Assembly (NCBI GenBank): GCA_031216445.1 | Contig: CM062215.1 | Location: forward strand, 2,822,001-2,886,000 | Origin: Lateolabrax maculatus | Lineage: Eukaryota; Chordata; Actinopteri; Acropomatiformes; Lateolabracidae | Length of the DNA: 64,000 nucleotides | Direction of reading: 5' to 3' | Shown here: one piece after another, positions 24,503 to 36,470 of the stretch | How positions within the stretch are numbered: position 1 is the stretch's first letter | Layout: the number at the start of each line of letters is the position of its first letter | Translations under genes and position numbers: made by a program | The notes under the pieces: model-generated | What the model was told of the DNA's origin: nothing | What the model saw: only the letters and a program-made list of their open reading frames with translations | Databases searched by the model: none

Positions 24503-27500
24503 CTACTCCAGCTCGTCCACGTCCTCCGTCTCGATGGTGCTCGTCTGTTCCGAGGTCACGCCTGGAAAAACAAAGCAAATATCAGCGCTGGAAGCAAACA
24601 AAAGCCCCAAAATGTCTACTGTAACTTGTAAATGTGTAAATATACCTAATGAAACCTGTTTTCAAATGTTAGCTGCTTTAAGCCTCTATACTGGTGTCCT
24701 GGATGCTTTAAGATTCAGGTTTAAGATGCAAGAAGAGACTGTTTGACTTCATAAACGTGAATAGAAACGCATATCGTACTTGAGGCATCATCATCGTTGG
24801 GAGACTTCTTCTTGTCCTCAACGTAGCCATGACTCAGCAGCTTGGACATGCTGACCGGGGCAGCCTTCTTTTCGTAACACCTGAAGAGACGACATGAGAC
24901 AGCAACGTCGTTATGACTCTCCTGATAATGAGCAAATAATCATGAGATTTAACACTTCTCTCACAACCTTCATGTACATTTTCCAGCAAAAATACCAAAT
25001 ATTTGATGGTTCCAGCTTCTCCAATGTGAGAGTTTGCTGTTTTTTCTTGTCGTACATTGTAAATTAAAATATATTTGGGTTTTTTGTTGCGCTAAACAAG
25101 ACATCTGAAGATGAAGGTGAAAAATGAATGAATCATAAATTCCTTGTTTTCTAATGTTTATTACTATTAAGAGCTGACACTTTTTATTAGGTGAACACTA
25201 TAGGAAGCATAGCACCAAACATAAATTGGACAAATTAAGACGAATATTAATAACGTGGGTATATTTACTATTTTAGTTAGAAAACAGATTTACTCACGTT
25301 CTCTTGTATTTGTTGGTCATAGACAGACCCTCAATCTGACAGGCAATGCCGTCAGGAGACATCTGTAGGATTGAAAAATTGTTATTTGCGTTGCCGTTAA
25401 TCCTAGTTACAACCTGGATGCAGCAACTGGAATATTAAACAAATTAAGACACATCCATGTGGACAGTTCTGACTCTGGCATATAGACAGAATAATTCACT
25501 TTATGGACAAATGTATGGGCAAATAACAGAGCAGAGGGTGAAATGATAGAGAACTTCACATGAAATTAGTCATGCAATGGAAAATGATTGAAGAAACTGG
25601 CATGAACAAAAACAGGCTTGAACCAAACAGCAAACAATAAATATATAATATGTACATTTCCCAATGCATATCACCTAATGTGAGGAATACATCCAAAAGG
25701 TATATTTCACAGGGTTATTCTATCTTTGGCTAAAGAGTTTTCATCTTTGACGACACATAACATCTTTAAAAAAGCAAAAATTACTGCTTTTTTCTGCATA
25801 TTTCTTGCAACTCTACAACTTTTATATTTGTCATAATACTGCTTTTTAGCTAACTTCCTCCACAAGATATCAGACATCTTAGATAAGACTACCAAAAATT
25901 ATAGTTAAAAGCATACCGTATATCGGTACTTACTACTTATTGCACTTCTGGTTGGATGCTAAACTGCATTTCGTTGCTCTGTACTTGTACATGTGTAATG
26001 ACAATAAAGTTGAATCTAATCTAATTACTTTATTTAAAACACAGTAAGAACATTGTATGAAATGTACTTTCTGTGAATGTGTGTTTCATCAGGTACGTTA
26101 AAGCATCACTCTGTACTTACCTGAAACTTTGATCAACACTTCTTCAAAGCTTTTGCAGCCAAATCGACGGCAGAAAAATGAAACCCAAATGAATTTTAAC
26201 TGAACTGCGAATGCGACGATGGAGCAAAATTAAGTGATAAAAAAGGAATGGTAAAAATAAATAAAAAAGGATGGAAGACATCGACACGGTATTAATGTTG
26301 GGGGGGTGACTAGTTTGGTCCATTCACCTTATCTTTATCAGGGGAAAATCTATCAGTCTCTCTTTCCCAGGACGAACCGTTATCAGTGCCGAACGGTGCA
26401 GCCAGAGGCTGCATGCTCGCCTTCATCTGGCTGTCGGGAGACGTTGCTTTGATTCCGCTGTAAGAACAAAACCACTGTGATATACGCTGTAAAATTACTG
26501 CTAGCCACTTATCACATTCTGGGAAATTTTGGATGTGGCCCGTACGCTTGGGTAGTGCTTCATCTGGGTATTAGGAAGATGAACAAGCATTTATAAATGT
26601 TGTGTTGAAAAACACTGGAAGAGATGGATTTTTCCTTTAATTAACTTCATATTAGGTTAACAATCATAACCTTTAATATATTGAAAAGTGAGCTCCAGGA
26701 TAAAAAATGTGTGGTGAGCGTTTGGTGGGAAACTGGCATTAGAAGTTGTTCAGGGTTTGGAATCGCACACAAACCCAATGAAGACAAACAAACGTGTAGG
26801 ATTTCTTACTTGTGTGTGTAACCAGCATTCTTACCTCTTTGACTCGTCACCTGCAAACCACTTGGGTGGATTGTAGACCTTCCTTGGTTGGGCATCATCA
26901 TCAGCATCATGACTCAAGAGCCCTGCAGGGAGGAGGGGGGAATGTTCAGATTGAAAAGGAAACCCTGCCAGCATGTATTAAGCATAGGGCTGCACGTGTG
27001 TGAATTCACAGCAGGCTTCTTTTAATCTGCACACAATTCTCAATTACTGCTTCCACAGTGACAAGAAATGTGCACAGCAATTATTATTTTTATTTATTTT
27101 TTGCAATTCAGAATATATCCAAAATTCAAGCAAGGTAGTTTTTTCAAGAAACATTGTTTGCAGTTTCAAGAATTGGCTCACCCATCTTTTTCCACCCATC
27201 ACAATGGACAGCACAGTAAAACCACTAAATGTTTTTATAAAATAATTTGCTTCTTAGTATATAAAATAATCAAACTTACCAAAATACCAAAAGCATAAAT
27301 AAAAATATAAAAAAATCACGTTAAACAAACAGTGTACCCTGACAAAGGGACAGTTAGGAGAAAATAGTTTGTGCATCTTTCTGGGAAGAAAAACAACCTC
27401 TTGCAGCTTAAAACTGGAGCTACAACCCATAATACAAGGCATAATAAAATAAAATCACTCCCCCCCCAGGTAAGTCAAAGATGTTGCAGTTTCAATAAAC

Positions 27501-28422
27501 AAAAGTGGCTTTTATGTTTCCCCAAAATGCATTAAAAACATTTTTGGAGCCAGATCCCCTCTTTCATGTTGTGCACCGGTAGGCCACTTGTTCAGGATTT
27601 GCATTTCAAAGAGTTGAGCCACAAGTGTCAACATCAAACAAATCATCTGGGATGTTTTTTATTTTCAAAATCCAGTTTTATTTTAAGATACATTCAACTT
27701 CAACTCTTCACTCTGAAGGCAGGAAAAGAGATATTTTTGTTGTAGTAGCAAAGCAAGAAAAAGGAAATAAATATAATAACACAACACATCACACAAGCAA
27801 TCTTTTTATCAATGTGTCATAAGAATTTCAGTGCATTCTGTTATAAAACTCTGAGGATTTGAAAGTTTTAAGTTCAAAGAAACATTTACCTTTGTGTCCC
27901 CCACCCTTCGCGAGCTTGACGTAGTCGGAGTCTGACTCGAATATACCAACTCGCCGTCCACTGCTCCTCTCCGCCGGAGTGGTTTCGTCGGCGCTCTGGG
28001 ACAGACCGGGGATCTGGGAGGTCGGTCCAGTCGCGCCGGTGTTCACGATCCCGGGTTTTATGCCTGCAATGACCTGAGAATTACATCTACTTGCTTGGCT
28101 ATGTGGCTCCTATTATAAGCAAATGAATGCTTCCATGGTGAAAACATGGACATGTTCTGTGAAGAAAGATGGAAACTCACTGATCTAAAGTCATTCTTTA
28201 TTGTTTTCTTGTTGTGACTTGAATACCACTGAGCTAAAAATATCTATATTAAGTTTTAGAAATGTTGAATATTTTCAGCTTTGAGTATTCAAATGTATTA
28301 CAGGTGATGGAGCCAGAAAATACTTTAATTTTGGTTTATAAATGCATGCAAATACTTTTTGAATTTCATTTAGTCTTACCACCGGGCTTGGTCCTTCGAT
28401 GGTTGGGTACAGCAGCACTCAT
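24503..28422 (-). CDS. c7orf57: C7orf57 homologue, uncharacterised protein, seven exons, 219 aa
   Basis: Coding exons in transcript order: 28422-28380, 28063-27890, 26922-26835, 26457-26328, 25362-25298, 24880-24780, 24561-24503. The lengths sum to 660 nt (219 codons plus TAG) and all phases match. The protein starts MSAAVPNHRRTKPGG. Residues 20-75 contain SQIPGLS and ESDSDYVKLAKGGG, matching SQIPGLS and ETDSEYVKLAKQGG of human C7orf57. Later come VYNPPKWFAGDES, MSPDGIACQIEGLSM, and MSKLLSHGYVEDKKK (human has FSKLISNGYKDEW), ending in an acidic DVDELE tail. It is shorter than the human protein (about 295 aa). No signal peptide, membrane segment or enzyme motif is seen, and it is probably largely disordered. 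Function unknown. The family call rests on two well-conserved motifs. Confidence 0.8.
24985..25115 (-). repeat. Interspersed teleost repeat, family A (inverted copy)
   Basis: Contains TTGATGGTTCCAGCTTCTCC, AATGTGAGAGTTTGCTG and GACATCTGAAGATG, matching the copy at 41725-41875. It lies in an intron of the C7orf57 homologue. Confidence 0.65.
25915..26035 (+). repeat. Interspersed repeat 3' tail
   Basis: Contains CTGCATTTCGTTGCTCTGTA, TGTGTAATGACAATAAAGT and ends with a short (TCTAA)n-type run. This tail is shared by many dispersed retroelement copies in fish genomes. It sits in an intron of the C7orf57 homologue. Confidence 0.6.
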
Positions 28423-29424
28423 TTCAGCTGAAGACATAGGGAATAATTTATAGTCTGTTAAATTACACAGTGAAACCACACATAAGGATATTTAAGGCTT
28501 CTATGACTGAAGGCCTAAATTAGCAGCAGCTTTCTTTTAAAATCTGAACACATCCAAAACTCAAAGCACCACTAGTTGCACATCAAATTTTCAATTTTCA
28601 AGATGTCTTGCCCCTTTTTTTCCGCCCCACCTTCCACCACAATGGACAGAGATGGGCAGTGGCCTAAAGCCATTAAAATAGATTTTTTAGAAATAATGAA
28701 TTGCTTAACCGATAGTATGCGTGCCGAATTTTCCAAAAACATTCACAAAAGATAGCTCAGATTAAACAAGTTGGGTATTGTTAACTAAAAGCAACGCCGG
28801 CTTAAATCAGCATTTTTTCTAATGGGGTTTGGCCGATGACAGAACAGAGCGGCCTGTTTGCGCACTTTCACGCAATGGCATAAATAAGGACGTTGAAACA
28901 ATTACGGGGAAATAACACACACAAACACGTGCATGTGTGAAACAAAGTACATTAACAAACAATTGCCGATACCGCCCTCCCAAAAAATATATACATTTGC
29001 AGGCATTTGATTAAAAAGTGAGCCCACTATGCAGACGATGCATTACGTTACATGCCAACTAACGTAAAACGGTAGTTAGACTATACACACAATGTATTTT
29101 AAGTATATAAAACCACACAATAATGAAACAGACGCTATAAAGATGATTTTCTAGAAGCATATTTCCACTGAGCCGTGGGGCTAACAAAGCCTCGCTACTA
29201 CAGTTAGCCGCATAGCAAGTTGCCGCAGTGGCTTTCCGGCGCTAACTTCACTTCGCGCGACAACAACGCTCGTTTTTACGCACGCAGCTAACGATGCTAC
29301 AGGCAGAAAACCAGACACATGTCTTACATTATATGTTATTTTTCTTTTCTTCGAATTATTTAGTTTCTTGGTGCAATTAGACGCCGTTAGCTTCGTCTTA
29401 TTCCGCAGGCAGGGCTGGACAGGA

Positions 29425-29465
29425 CTCACTTCCGGTGGCACCTGCTGCCCACTTCCGGTACGCCA
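29425..29465 (-). promoter_or_regulatory. c7orf57: Promoter and 5' UTR exon of the C7orf57 homologue with two ETS sites
   Basis: Two ACTTCCGG boxes (CCGGAAGT on the minus strand) stand at 29428-29435 and 29451-29458, 23 bp apart. A donor GGAA/GTGAGTCC overlaps the first (exon base 29430). The matching acceptor TCTTCAG/CTGAAATG lies just before the start codon, with the leader exon starting at 28427. This suggests a non-coding first exon. ETS-type sites like these are usual at broadly expressed TATA-less promoters. Confidence 0.5.
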
Positions 29466-29604
29466 AACAAAGATCGTGTATGGAGGACAAAGCCTGACGT
29501 CATTTTGTAGGCTGTGAAGAGCGTTGATTCACAGCGGAGGGGGGACGGAGTGAGATCTCTTTCCAATATTCATGCTGTTATTTCATTAAGAGACGATCTT
29601 GGCT

Positions 29605-29745
29605 CCACAATTTTATAGTTTCAGCTTTTCAAATGTGAAGATTTGCTGCCTTTCCTTTTAATTAATTCAATAATTTTTTTTTTTTTTAATAGTTATGAGT
29701 TTTAGACTGTTGGTTGGACAAAACAAGCATCGTGAAGGTGTCACT
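29605..29745 (-). repeat. Interspersed teleost repeat, family A (inverted copy)
   Basis: Contains TTTCAGCTTTTCAAATGTGA, GATTTGCTGCC and GTTGGTTGGACAAAACAAGC, followed by GAAGGTGTCAC. It lies between the C7orf57 homologue promoter and the fhl2 3' end. Confidence 0.65.
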
Positions 29746-30880
29746 TTGGTAATTGTTTCCCACCATTTTCAGAATTTCTTTTTTTCTTCACTTCAACCAA
29801 CTCCAACAGTAAAATCCTGCTTTTACACGAATGTATCAGTAATAATAATCTAATGACAGAATACATAATACTTTATAATTTTTCAGTTATGAGTTGTAAC
29901 TAATGGATTTCTAACAGTTAGTAAATAATTCACTGATGATGACGATCTGGCGCAAAATCAATTTATAAACATCTTATTATCAGTTACAGCTGCAAACCAG
30001 ATGATTAAAATCTTTTATAAATGACTTATAAGCATTTACAACTTCAGACTTGATGGCTTATTAGAAACCATGATTATTTGTTAATTTTGTTAATTGATTA
30101 CCAACATTTATAACTAGAAATAATTTATATATATATATATATTCTATAAATAGAAAGGATACACACCAGCTAAACAACCTGACAACCCAAAATGGATCTA
30201 TAGCATGTTATGATTTATTAACAATTAATAAAGCAATTAGATACAACTTACCATTAGAAAGTGGCACACATTACTTTTGCATAAGTAAAATGTTATATAA
30301 TGCACATTTGAATGGTTTCAATGCACATTTTAATGGTTTAAATGCACATTTTGCGCAATAGTTGCATCATCGACAGCTAATAAGCATAAATCAAATCCAG
30401 AAAAACTTTATTAGGCTTGACAAATGTTCCTTCATTAAACAGAATTTATGTATATATTAGAATAAACGGTATTAGTAATATATTTTATTGTTATAAAGTA
30501 TTATATTAACTCTGTTAATTGCATCACAGTGCCATCCATTAAAACATTTGTCTTTATATGCAGTAAAATATATATGAAAAGTGGTTATTTTATGCATCAA
30601 AATTAGAAATATTTGACTGTTTTAAGATTCTTGATATGTAAACATGACAAAAGTTTTTCTTTCCAAATGTGTTCTTTTCTTCAGCATAACAGAAAAAAAC
30701 TACATTTGGGAATGAAGGCTTCAACTCATTTATGTCAAACACAGCATCATCAGTGTATGCAGAAAACATCTTAGCTGTAAGAACAGGTTAATGTGTAAGA
30801 AACCAATAAATGACACACATAATGCAACAAAGGTCCGGTTAGGAGAATATTGCCGGTGCTCTTTTCTGGCTTCAGATCAC
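29746..30880. other. Intergenic DNA and probable fhl2 3' UTR
   Basis: AT-rich. On the minus strand AATAAA signals occur at 30484-30489 and 30407-30412, giving a plausible fhl2 3' UTR of about 400-475 nt. Which signal is used cannot be told from sequence. No coding sequence is recognised. Confidence 0.4.
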
Positions 30881-33800
30881 TCAGAAGTCTTTGCCGCAGT
30901 CGGGGCAGAGGATGTCCTCTTTGCACGTCAGGAAACCTCGGCCGATCAGAGACACGCAGCACTTTTTGCAGTTGAAGCAGTCGTTGTGCCACTGGCGCTG
31001 CTCAAACGAGATGTACTTGCTCCCCCCGAGACCTGAGACAAAAGCCACAAAGATGAGCCATGAGTGACCTACAAAGGGAACAAAATGAGCTTGTCCCCAA
31101 CAGTCTCATGATCTCTGTAATGTAATAATCCTGTAATTGAAGGTAATTGGATACACAGGATGCAGAGGGAGGCATATGATCTGCCAAAGGTTCAGTTCAT
31201 GTTAAAGGTGTCATTTATACTACTTGTTGTTAAGATCTTCTTCAAAGTCACTTTGAAAAACTACATTTACTGTGTTTTAACCTCATTTTATTCAATATTT
31301 TAACATCTTATAACACTTTTGTTCGTATCTGATGAAAGCCCTATGACCAAAGGTATGCAGTATTAGACTCTTTTGTTCCTGGTATCTAAAATTCAAACAT
31401 TACTGCTGACTAATAAAAAGACATCGGCCTCTGCTACTTTGATTAAATCCATTATATTTAAAAAATCTGTCTCTTGCAAGTCCCTTTACTCTATGGAAGT
31501 ACAGCACTAATGTAAATCCCTGTTGCACCCATTTAAAGGGGTTTATTTCTTGGAATTTATGGAGAATGAACCTAACGTGAAAATCAGGCTGAAATGCATT
31601 GACTTGCGTTTAAAAGATTCCATGAAAAACAACAACGTCTTTGCATTTTTTGTACATTTTGACATCTGTGTTGTTAAAAAGGATCTATTTTAACAAACGT
31701 TTAGGTGCAGGTTAAACATTACCGCTGATCGGGGTGGTGCAGTAAGCACATTTCTTGGCAAACAGGTTGCAGAAGCAGTTGAGGCAGTAGGCAAAGTCGT
31801 CCCGGGAGGTGAACCGCTGTCCGGCCAGCTGCTGCTTGCACCCGATGCAGACGAAGCACTCCTTATGCCAGGGCTGGTCACGGTAGTTCACTCCTCCAGT
31901 GGTGATGGGCTGAAAGACACAGTGTTGTAAACAGTCGTTTGTTCAAGGGTGATCTTTGGCACCAGCAAACTCCATCCACTGATGAAAACCATGAGATGCG
32001 GTTGAAATCGCTGGAAAAGAGCTACTAAGTGGACCTTGAGTTCATTTTTTTAAAACTACTTTTTCAGAGGTCAAAAATTCACATTCAGTCTCATTAAGAT
32101 TATGCAGTTTTTTGACCATCATGAAGGCCTACATGTAAAATAAATCATTACAGCACTGAAAACATACCAAAAAATGCCATTTTTGTGATTTGAGTTGTTT
32201 GTATTTTTGTTAAACAATCACACAGAGCGTCTCTATAGATGCAGAGCTCCTATGCATGTAAGTATGGCTTCATACTGCTGAATTTCACTGTCATCTCTGC
32301 TGTTTGCTGCTGACTTATTCACAGGCGAGCCAGATGACTGCTGTCTCACCTACAACATTTTAGCACAAAAAGACGCCTACGTCTCCTGCCTGCTTGACCA
32401 TCTGTTTCCTGCCCATAACTGTTATGTATACCATGCGTTAACTGTATGAGCCTCCATCCCTCCCTCACTGTATGTCTTCTCATAACTGCATCATTAGCAG
32501 TGATTAGGACGTCCAGGCTCAAACTTCCAGTGCCAGGAAGCACAGAATTATCTATTCATTACAGGGAAATGTCTTCAAAATGTAGAATACTTCAAGTTGA
32601 TGTAACTGTGCAGCCATAAAAAAACTTGTCCTGTTGGGTTTAAGCATCGTAATACTGTCTTTAACTTTAAAGCTACCCAGGGGATGTCTAAGGGAAAAAT
32701 CATGGTTCATGGTCAACTTAAAAGCCTCTCAAACTGAATATTGATCTTGTTGTTATCTGGCGATTTGTAAGAATTGCTCATTAGCGACCTCTCCGCGACC
32801 TTACAAGCCTTAAGTAAAAACAAAATCTGTTTTATTTGCAGATAATTATTGATTTATGATCTAATTTAAAGGCGGAAATACAAAATGAGAGCAGCTGGAG
32901 ACGACTACAACACACAATCAGAGCCTCTCGTGAGCGTTGAGGCGAGTACATGTGGATCACAGTGTGTTGTTTCACCTTCTTGCAGTGGATGCACTGCAGG
33001 GCAAACTGCTTCTCATAGCAGGACAGGCAGTAGTTGTTGGCATCCTTCTGCACGAAGCTCTTGGTGCCAATGGGCTGCTGACAACGGTTGCAGGTGAAAC
33101 AATTCTCATGCCAACTGTTGCCCTTGTGCTCCATCTTTTTAGAGCCTGGTGGGTGGAGGAGGCAAAGACAGAGAGAGTTCTCACACTAACACATTTCATT
33201 TTTTCAATTCAACCTGCACTTCAGACCGCCATCCATCTTCAGCTCACTAAAGCTATTATGGCTATAACAACCAAAAATAACATGAAAGTTAAGTCTCGCT
33301 ATTCTACTGGCATTTAAATCAACATAAACCAATTACATCCATCCATTATCTATACCGCTTATCCTGTAAGGGTCACAAGAAACCAATTACAGCTAATGGT
33401 AATGTCCTGATGTTATGTGAGCTCTGTAAACAATTCATGTGACAACTACAACTAGAAAAAACACTTTGTACATTAAGATTCGAAGGCTACCAAACCGCCT
33501 CATGGCATTTGTATAGACGACTATTCTACATATGAGAGGGATATAGTCTTCCATGCCTTAGTTTTTGCTAAATTTTGTATAACAAATATGTACATATTTT
33601 GACAATTAAAACACCTTTGAGGTTTCTAACCTGATTTAATTTATAAAAATAATGAAAGTAGAAAGATAGAAATCAAGATAATAGAGAAAATAAGAAGAAA
33701 AGAGAAAAGCATCACCGAGCTAACTCATGTCCCATCCATACTTTAGCCACTGACCCAGTCTTTGCCCAAATAACCTTACATTTACTCTAATAACAACATC

Positions 33801-34345
33801 TCTGGGTGCGATCAGGCCTCACCTGGCATAATGGTCTTCAGGCATGCATGGCACTTGGCAGAGTACTCGTTGCTGTAGCACTCGGTGCACATCAGCATGT
33901 CATCCTTGCTGGCAAAAGGCCGATCCACCAGAGATCGGCTGCACTTAAAGCAGAGGAAGCACTCGCTGTGCCAGTGGCGGTCCTTGTATGACAGATCCTG
34001 CAGATTCAATGAGAGGAGCGAATGATTGGTTGAGTTAGAAATCACAGGAAGGTTAAAATATTAACCATAAATGTCCAATAAAACGTCTCCCTTAAACACC
34101 AACACATGAGACTAAAACACCGTATGCAAACTGAAAAGTACCAGCAACTGAAATCCCTGAATGAAGAATGAATGAATGAAAGTTTTTACCTTGCTGGTGC
34201 AGCCAATTAGCACTTTGCACAGTTCACAATTGTTGGAGTAAAGTGCCTCGTAGCATTTAATGCAGTACGGGTTTTCCTCCTTCAGGATGTACTTTTGCCC
34301 ATACAAGGACTCCTTACAATCTGTACAGTCGTAGCGCTCAGCCAT
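30881..34345 (-). CDS. fhl2: Four-and-a-half LIM domains protein 2, complete, 279 aa
   Basis: LIM-only adaptor of muscle and other cells, scaffolding transcription factors, integrins and sarcomere proteins. Coding exons: 34345-34190, 33997-33823, 33145-32976, 31909-31723, 31032-30881 (840 nt, phases consistent). It starts MAERYDCTDCKESLYGQKYI and ends CPDCGKDF. An N-terminal half LIM (about residues 1-35) is followed by four LIM domains (about 40-92, 101-153, 162-212, 221-275) with the expected Cys/His zinc ligands. FHL2 hallmarks include DLSYKDRHWH, RSLVDRPFASKDD, QQPIGTKSF, PITTGGV, DDFAYCLNCFC and GRGFL. The length equals human FHL2. FHL3 and FHL5 are relatives but match less well. Which teleost duplicate (a or b) this is cannot be decided here. 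Confidence 0.93.
33336..33380 (+). repeat. Fragment of a common fish interspersed repeat
   Basis: CATCCATCCATTATCTATAC followed by CGCTTATCCTGTAAGGGTCA. This is a phrase found dispersed in many teleost genomes. Here it lies in an fhl2 intron. Confidence 0.55.
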
Positions 34346-34378
34346 TTTGATTGAAATCTCCTCTCTGAGTCGTCTGTC

Positions 34379-36373
34379 CTGTAAGATCAAATATAAAGTC
34401 GTTAAAAAACCATAAAGATGATTTAATTTGAACTTTCCTAAAATGTGGACACGAGACACAAGATGTGTCCCCATTTAAACTTTGAAACTTGGATTGGATT
34501 TTCGTAATTGGAGTGGTGACTTTTTTCTAGAAAAGCACTGCAGTACCATAGTACCATATCACATGGTCCAATTCATTTTGTCATGCCTCGCTGACATGAA
34601 CCCAGGTACAGAATGTAGCCCTTCTGAGCTCCTTGGAAATTTAATTGAGTACTTCATACCACAAATTAGGCTAAGGAATGTTACAAACAGACCCTGATTG
34701 GCCACAAACTGTAGAGTAAATACCTTCCACTTTATTAGTGGTCAATCTGGTTTACTTGCTTAAAAAGAATTTCATTTTAAATTTAAAGAGGTCTAAATTA
34801 GCACAGTTTCTTCTAAATTCCCCCAAGAAAATGAATGGCACAATCCATCTGGACAAAAACAATCTACTTGTTAAATTAATTTTGTTGTATTTACTTTTCA
34901 TTGTGTTAAATTGTTTAACTTAAAAAAAGCAAGTGAAATTAATGCAATTAATCACAGCTTAAGCAACCTCCGAAAACCAATTCTTGGAGGAAATCTAACC
35001 TGATTAGACAGCTTGAAAGTCTTCAAAGGGGAAAATCCTGCTCTTCTGGGGCATTTCAGTGAACATTTTATTACATTAATAGAGCCTAGATTTAACCCAA
35101 CCAAAATACTGAGATTATTATCATACTGGCAATTAACAGTGAGTTGATTTTAGGATATAATCCAGCGATGGTAAAAATGAACAAGAACAAAATAGTGATC
35201 AGTCTTTCCCCAGAATTAAGTATTTTGTGAGTAATTGAATGAGATGTATTAGTCAAAACACAAAGAGTGGAGATTTGATTAGATGCAGAGGAGTCAGACC
35301 TTTCACATTCGTAACTTGTCAGTCCTCATTAAGTCATTTTGATGTCCTGTAAATGATAGCCAGTGATTTAATCCACTGGCAGATAGTTGTAAATTACTCA
35401 GCTACATATATGGATTTTAAGGATTACTATGACTTTTAAGAAACTTTTGCAACACAACAGTTGTGTAACTAACTGACCTGAGAAAAAAAAATAAACTAGT
35501 TTATTAAGAAGGTGGAAAATATAATGGTACAGCAAACACATTTTAACTTATATCATTATTATATTATTTGTCTTTCTTATTGTTGTTGTTATTCAATAAC
35601 CAGCCTTAAACCCTCTTTACCCTCTACACCCCCCTATAGATCCTATGTACCCCTCTGAAAAACCCTATGTACCTCCTATACTCCTATGCCTTCTGCTAAT
35701 CCCTCTGTGCCCTCTATACTCCTCTATAAACCCTTTTTACTCCTCTATAAACCCTCTTTACTCCTCTATAAACCCTCTACACTATCCAAATATCCTCTAT
35801 AAAACCCCTACACCCCCTAATACTGTGCTATAAACCCTCTGTACCCATCTTCTTGCCATCTTTACACCTCTATCAGCCCTATCTTATTATCCCTCTATAC
35901 ACCATATACCTCTATTTTCAATCATCGCTCTGATTGAGTTCACTGAAAATACACAATGTCATTTTAAGAATCATTTGAGCATCATATTAAGCTGATATCT
36001 TAATACCTGACAAAAATACTAATCAAAGGAAAAGACTAGTTCCTTATCCACTTTCCCCTTTTTCAAAAACTTGCTCATGCAATTTAAATAATCCTCTAAA
36101 TCTGGATTATATTCACCTAATCGTGAGGACTTTAACGATACAATGATTTTTAAGATACAAAACTGTCATAAACTATTATATAAGGCTAAAGCATTTCACA
36201 CATCACAGACATGAAAGGTTTGAAGCAAGAATAAAACCACCAAACATATTTGAAACTATTATGAATGACTGGAAAATAGAAACAAAGAAAACCAGACATA
36301 CAGAGAGTAAAGGCCAAGAACACTGGGTCAAAGACGAGAGTAAAGAAGGTAAAAGTGAGGGTCGAAGTCTTAC
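34379..36373. other. fhl2 intron 1, with a minisatellite-like stretch
   Basis: AT-rich intron. Its main structure is the CT-rich tandem array at about 35605-35890. No coding exon is recognised. Confidence 0.55.
35605..35890 (+). repeat. Degenerate CT-rich minisatellite, unit about 20 bp
   Basis: Variants of CTCCTCTATAAACCCTCTTTA repeat imperfectly; the clearest copies are at 35718-35785. The open frame it creates (repeated SSINP) is an artefact. Confidence 0.75.
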
Positions 36374-36470
36374 CTGTCAGTGCAGCCCGAGTGTCAGAGG
36401 AGGAGCCCGCTTGAGGACTTGGACCAGATGTTACTACTGAGCGCTGTAGTCCATCTGCCTTTTAAAATTC
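36374..36470 (-). promoter_or_regulatory. fhl2: fhl2 non-coding first exon and core promoter
   Basis: The donor GCACTGACAG/GTAAGAC is at 36374/36373 on the minus strand. The matching acceptor ATCTTACAG/GACAGACG begins the first coding exon at 34378. An AT-rich TTTTAAAA box at 36460-36467 may serve as the TATA element, implying a start near 36430. The intron between is about 2 kb. Confidence 0.5.

Noticed and set aside
29181..29441. 86-residue minus-strand frame at the C7orf57 homologue promoter
   Set aside because: It spans the predicted first donor and leader intron and does not join the downstream coding frame.
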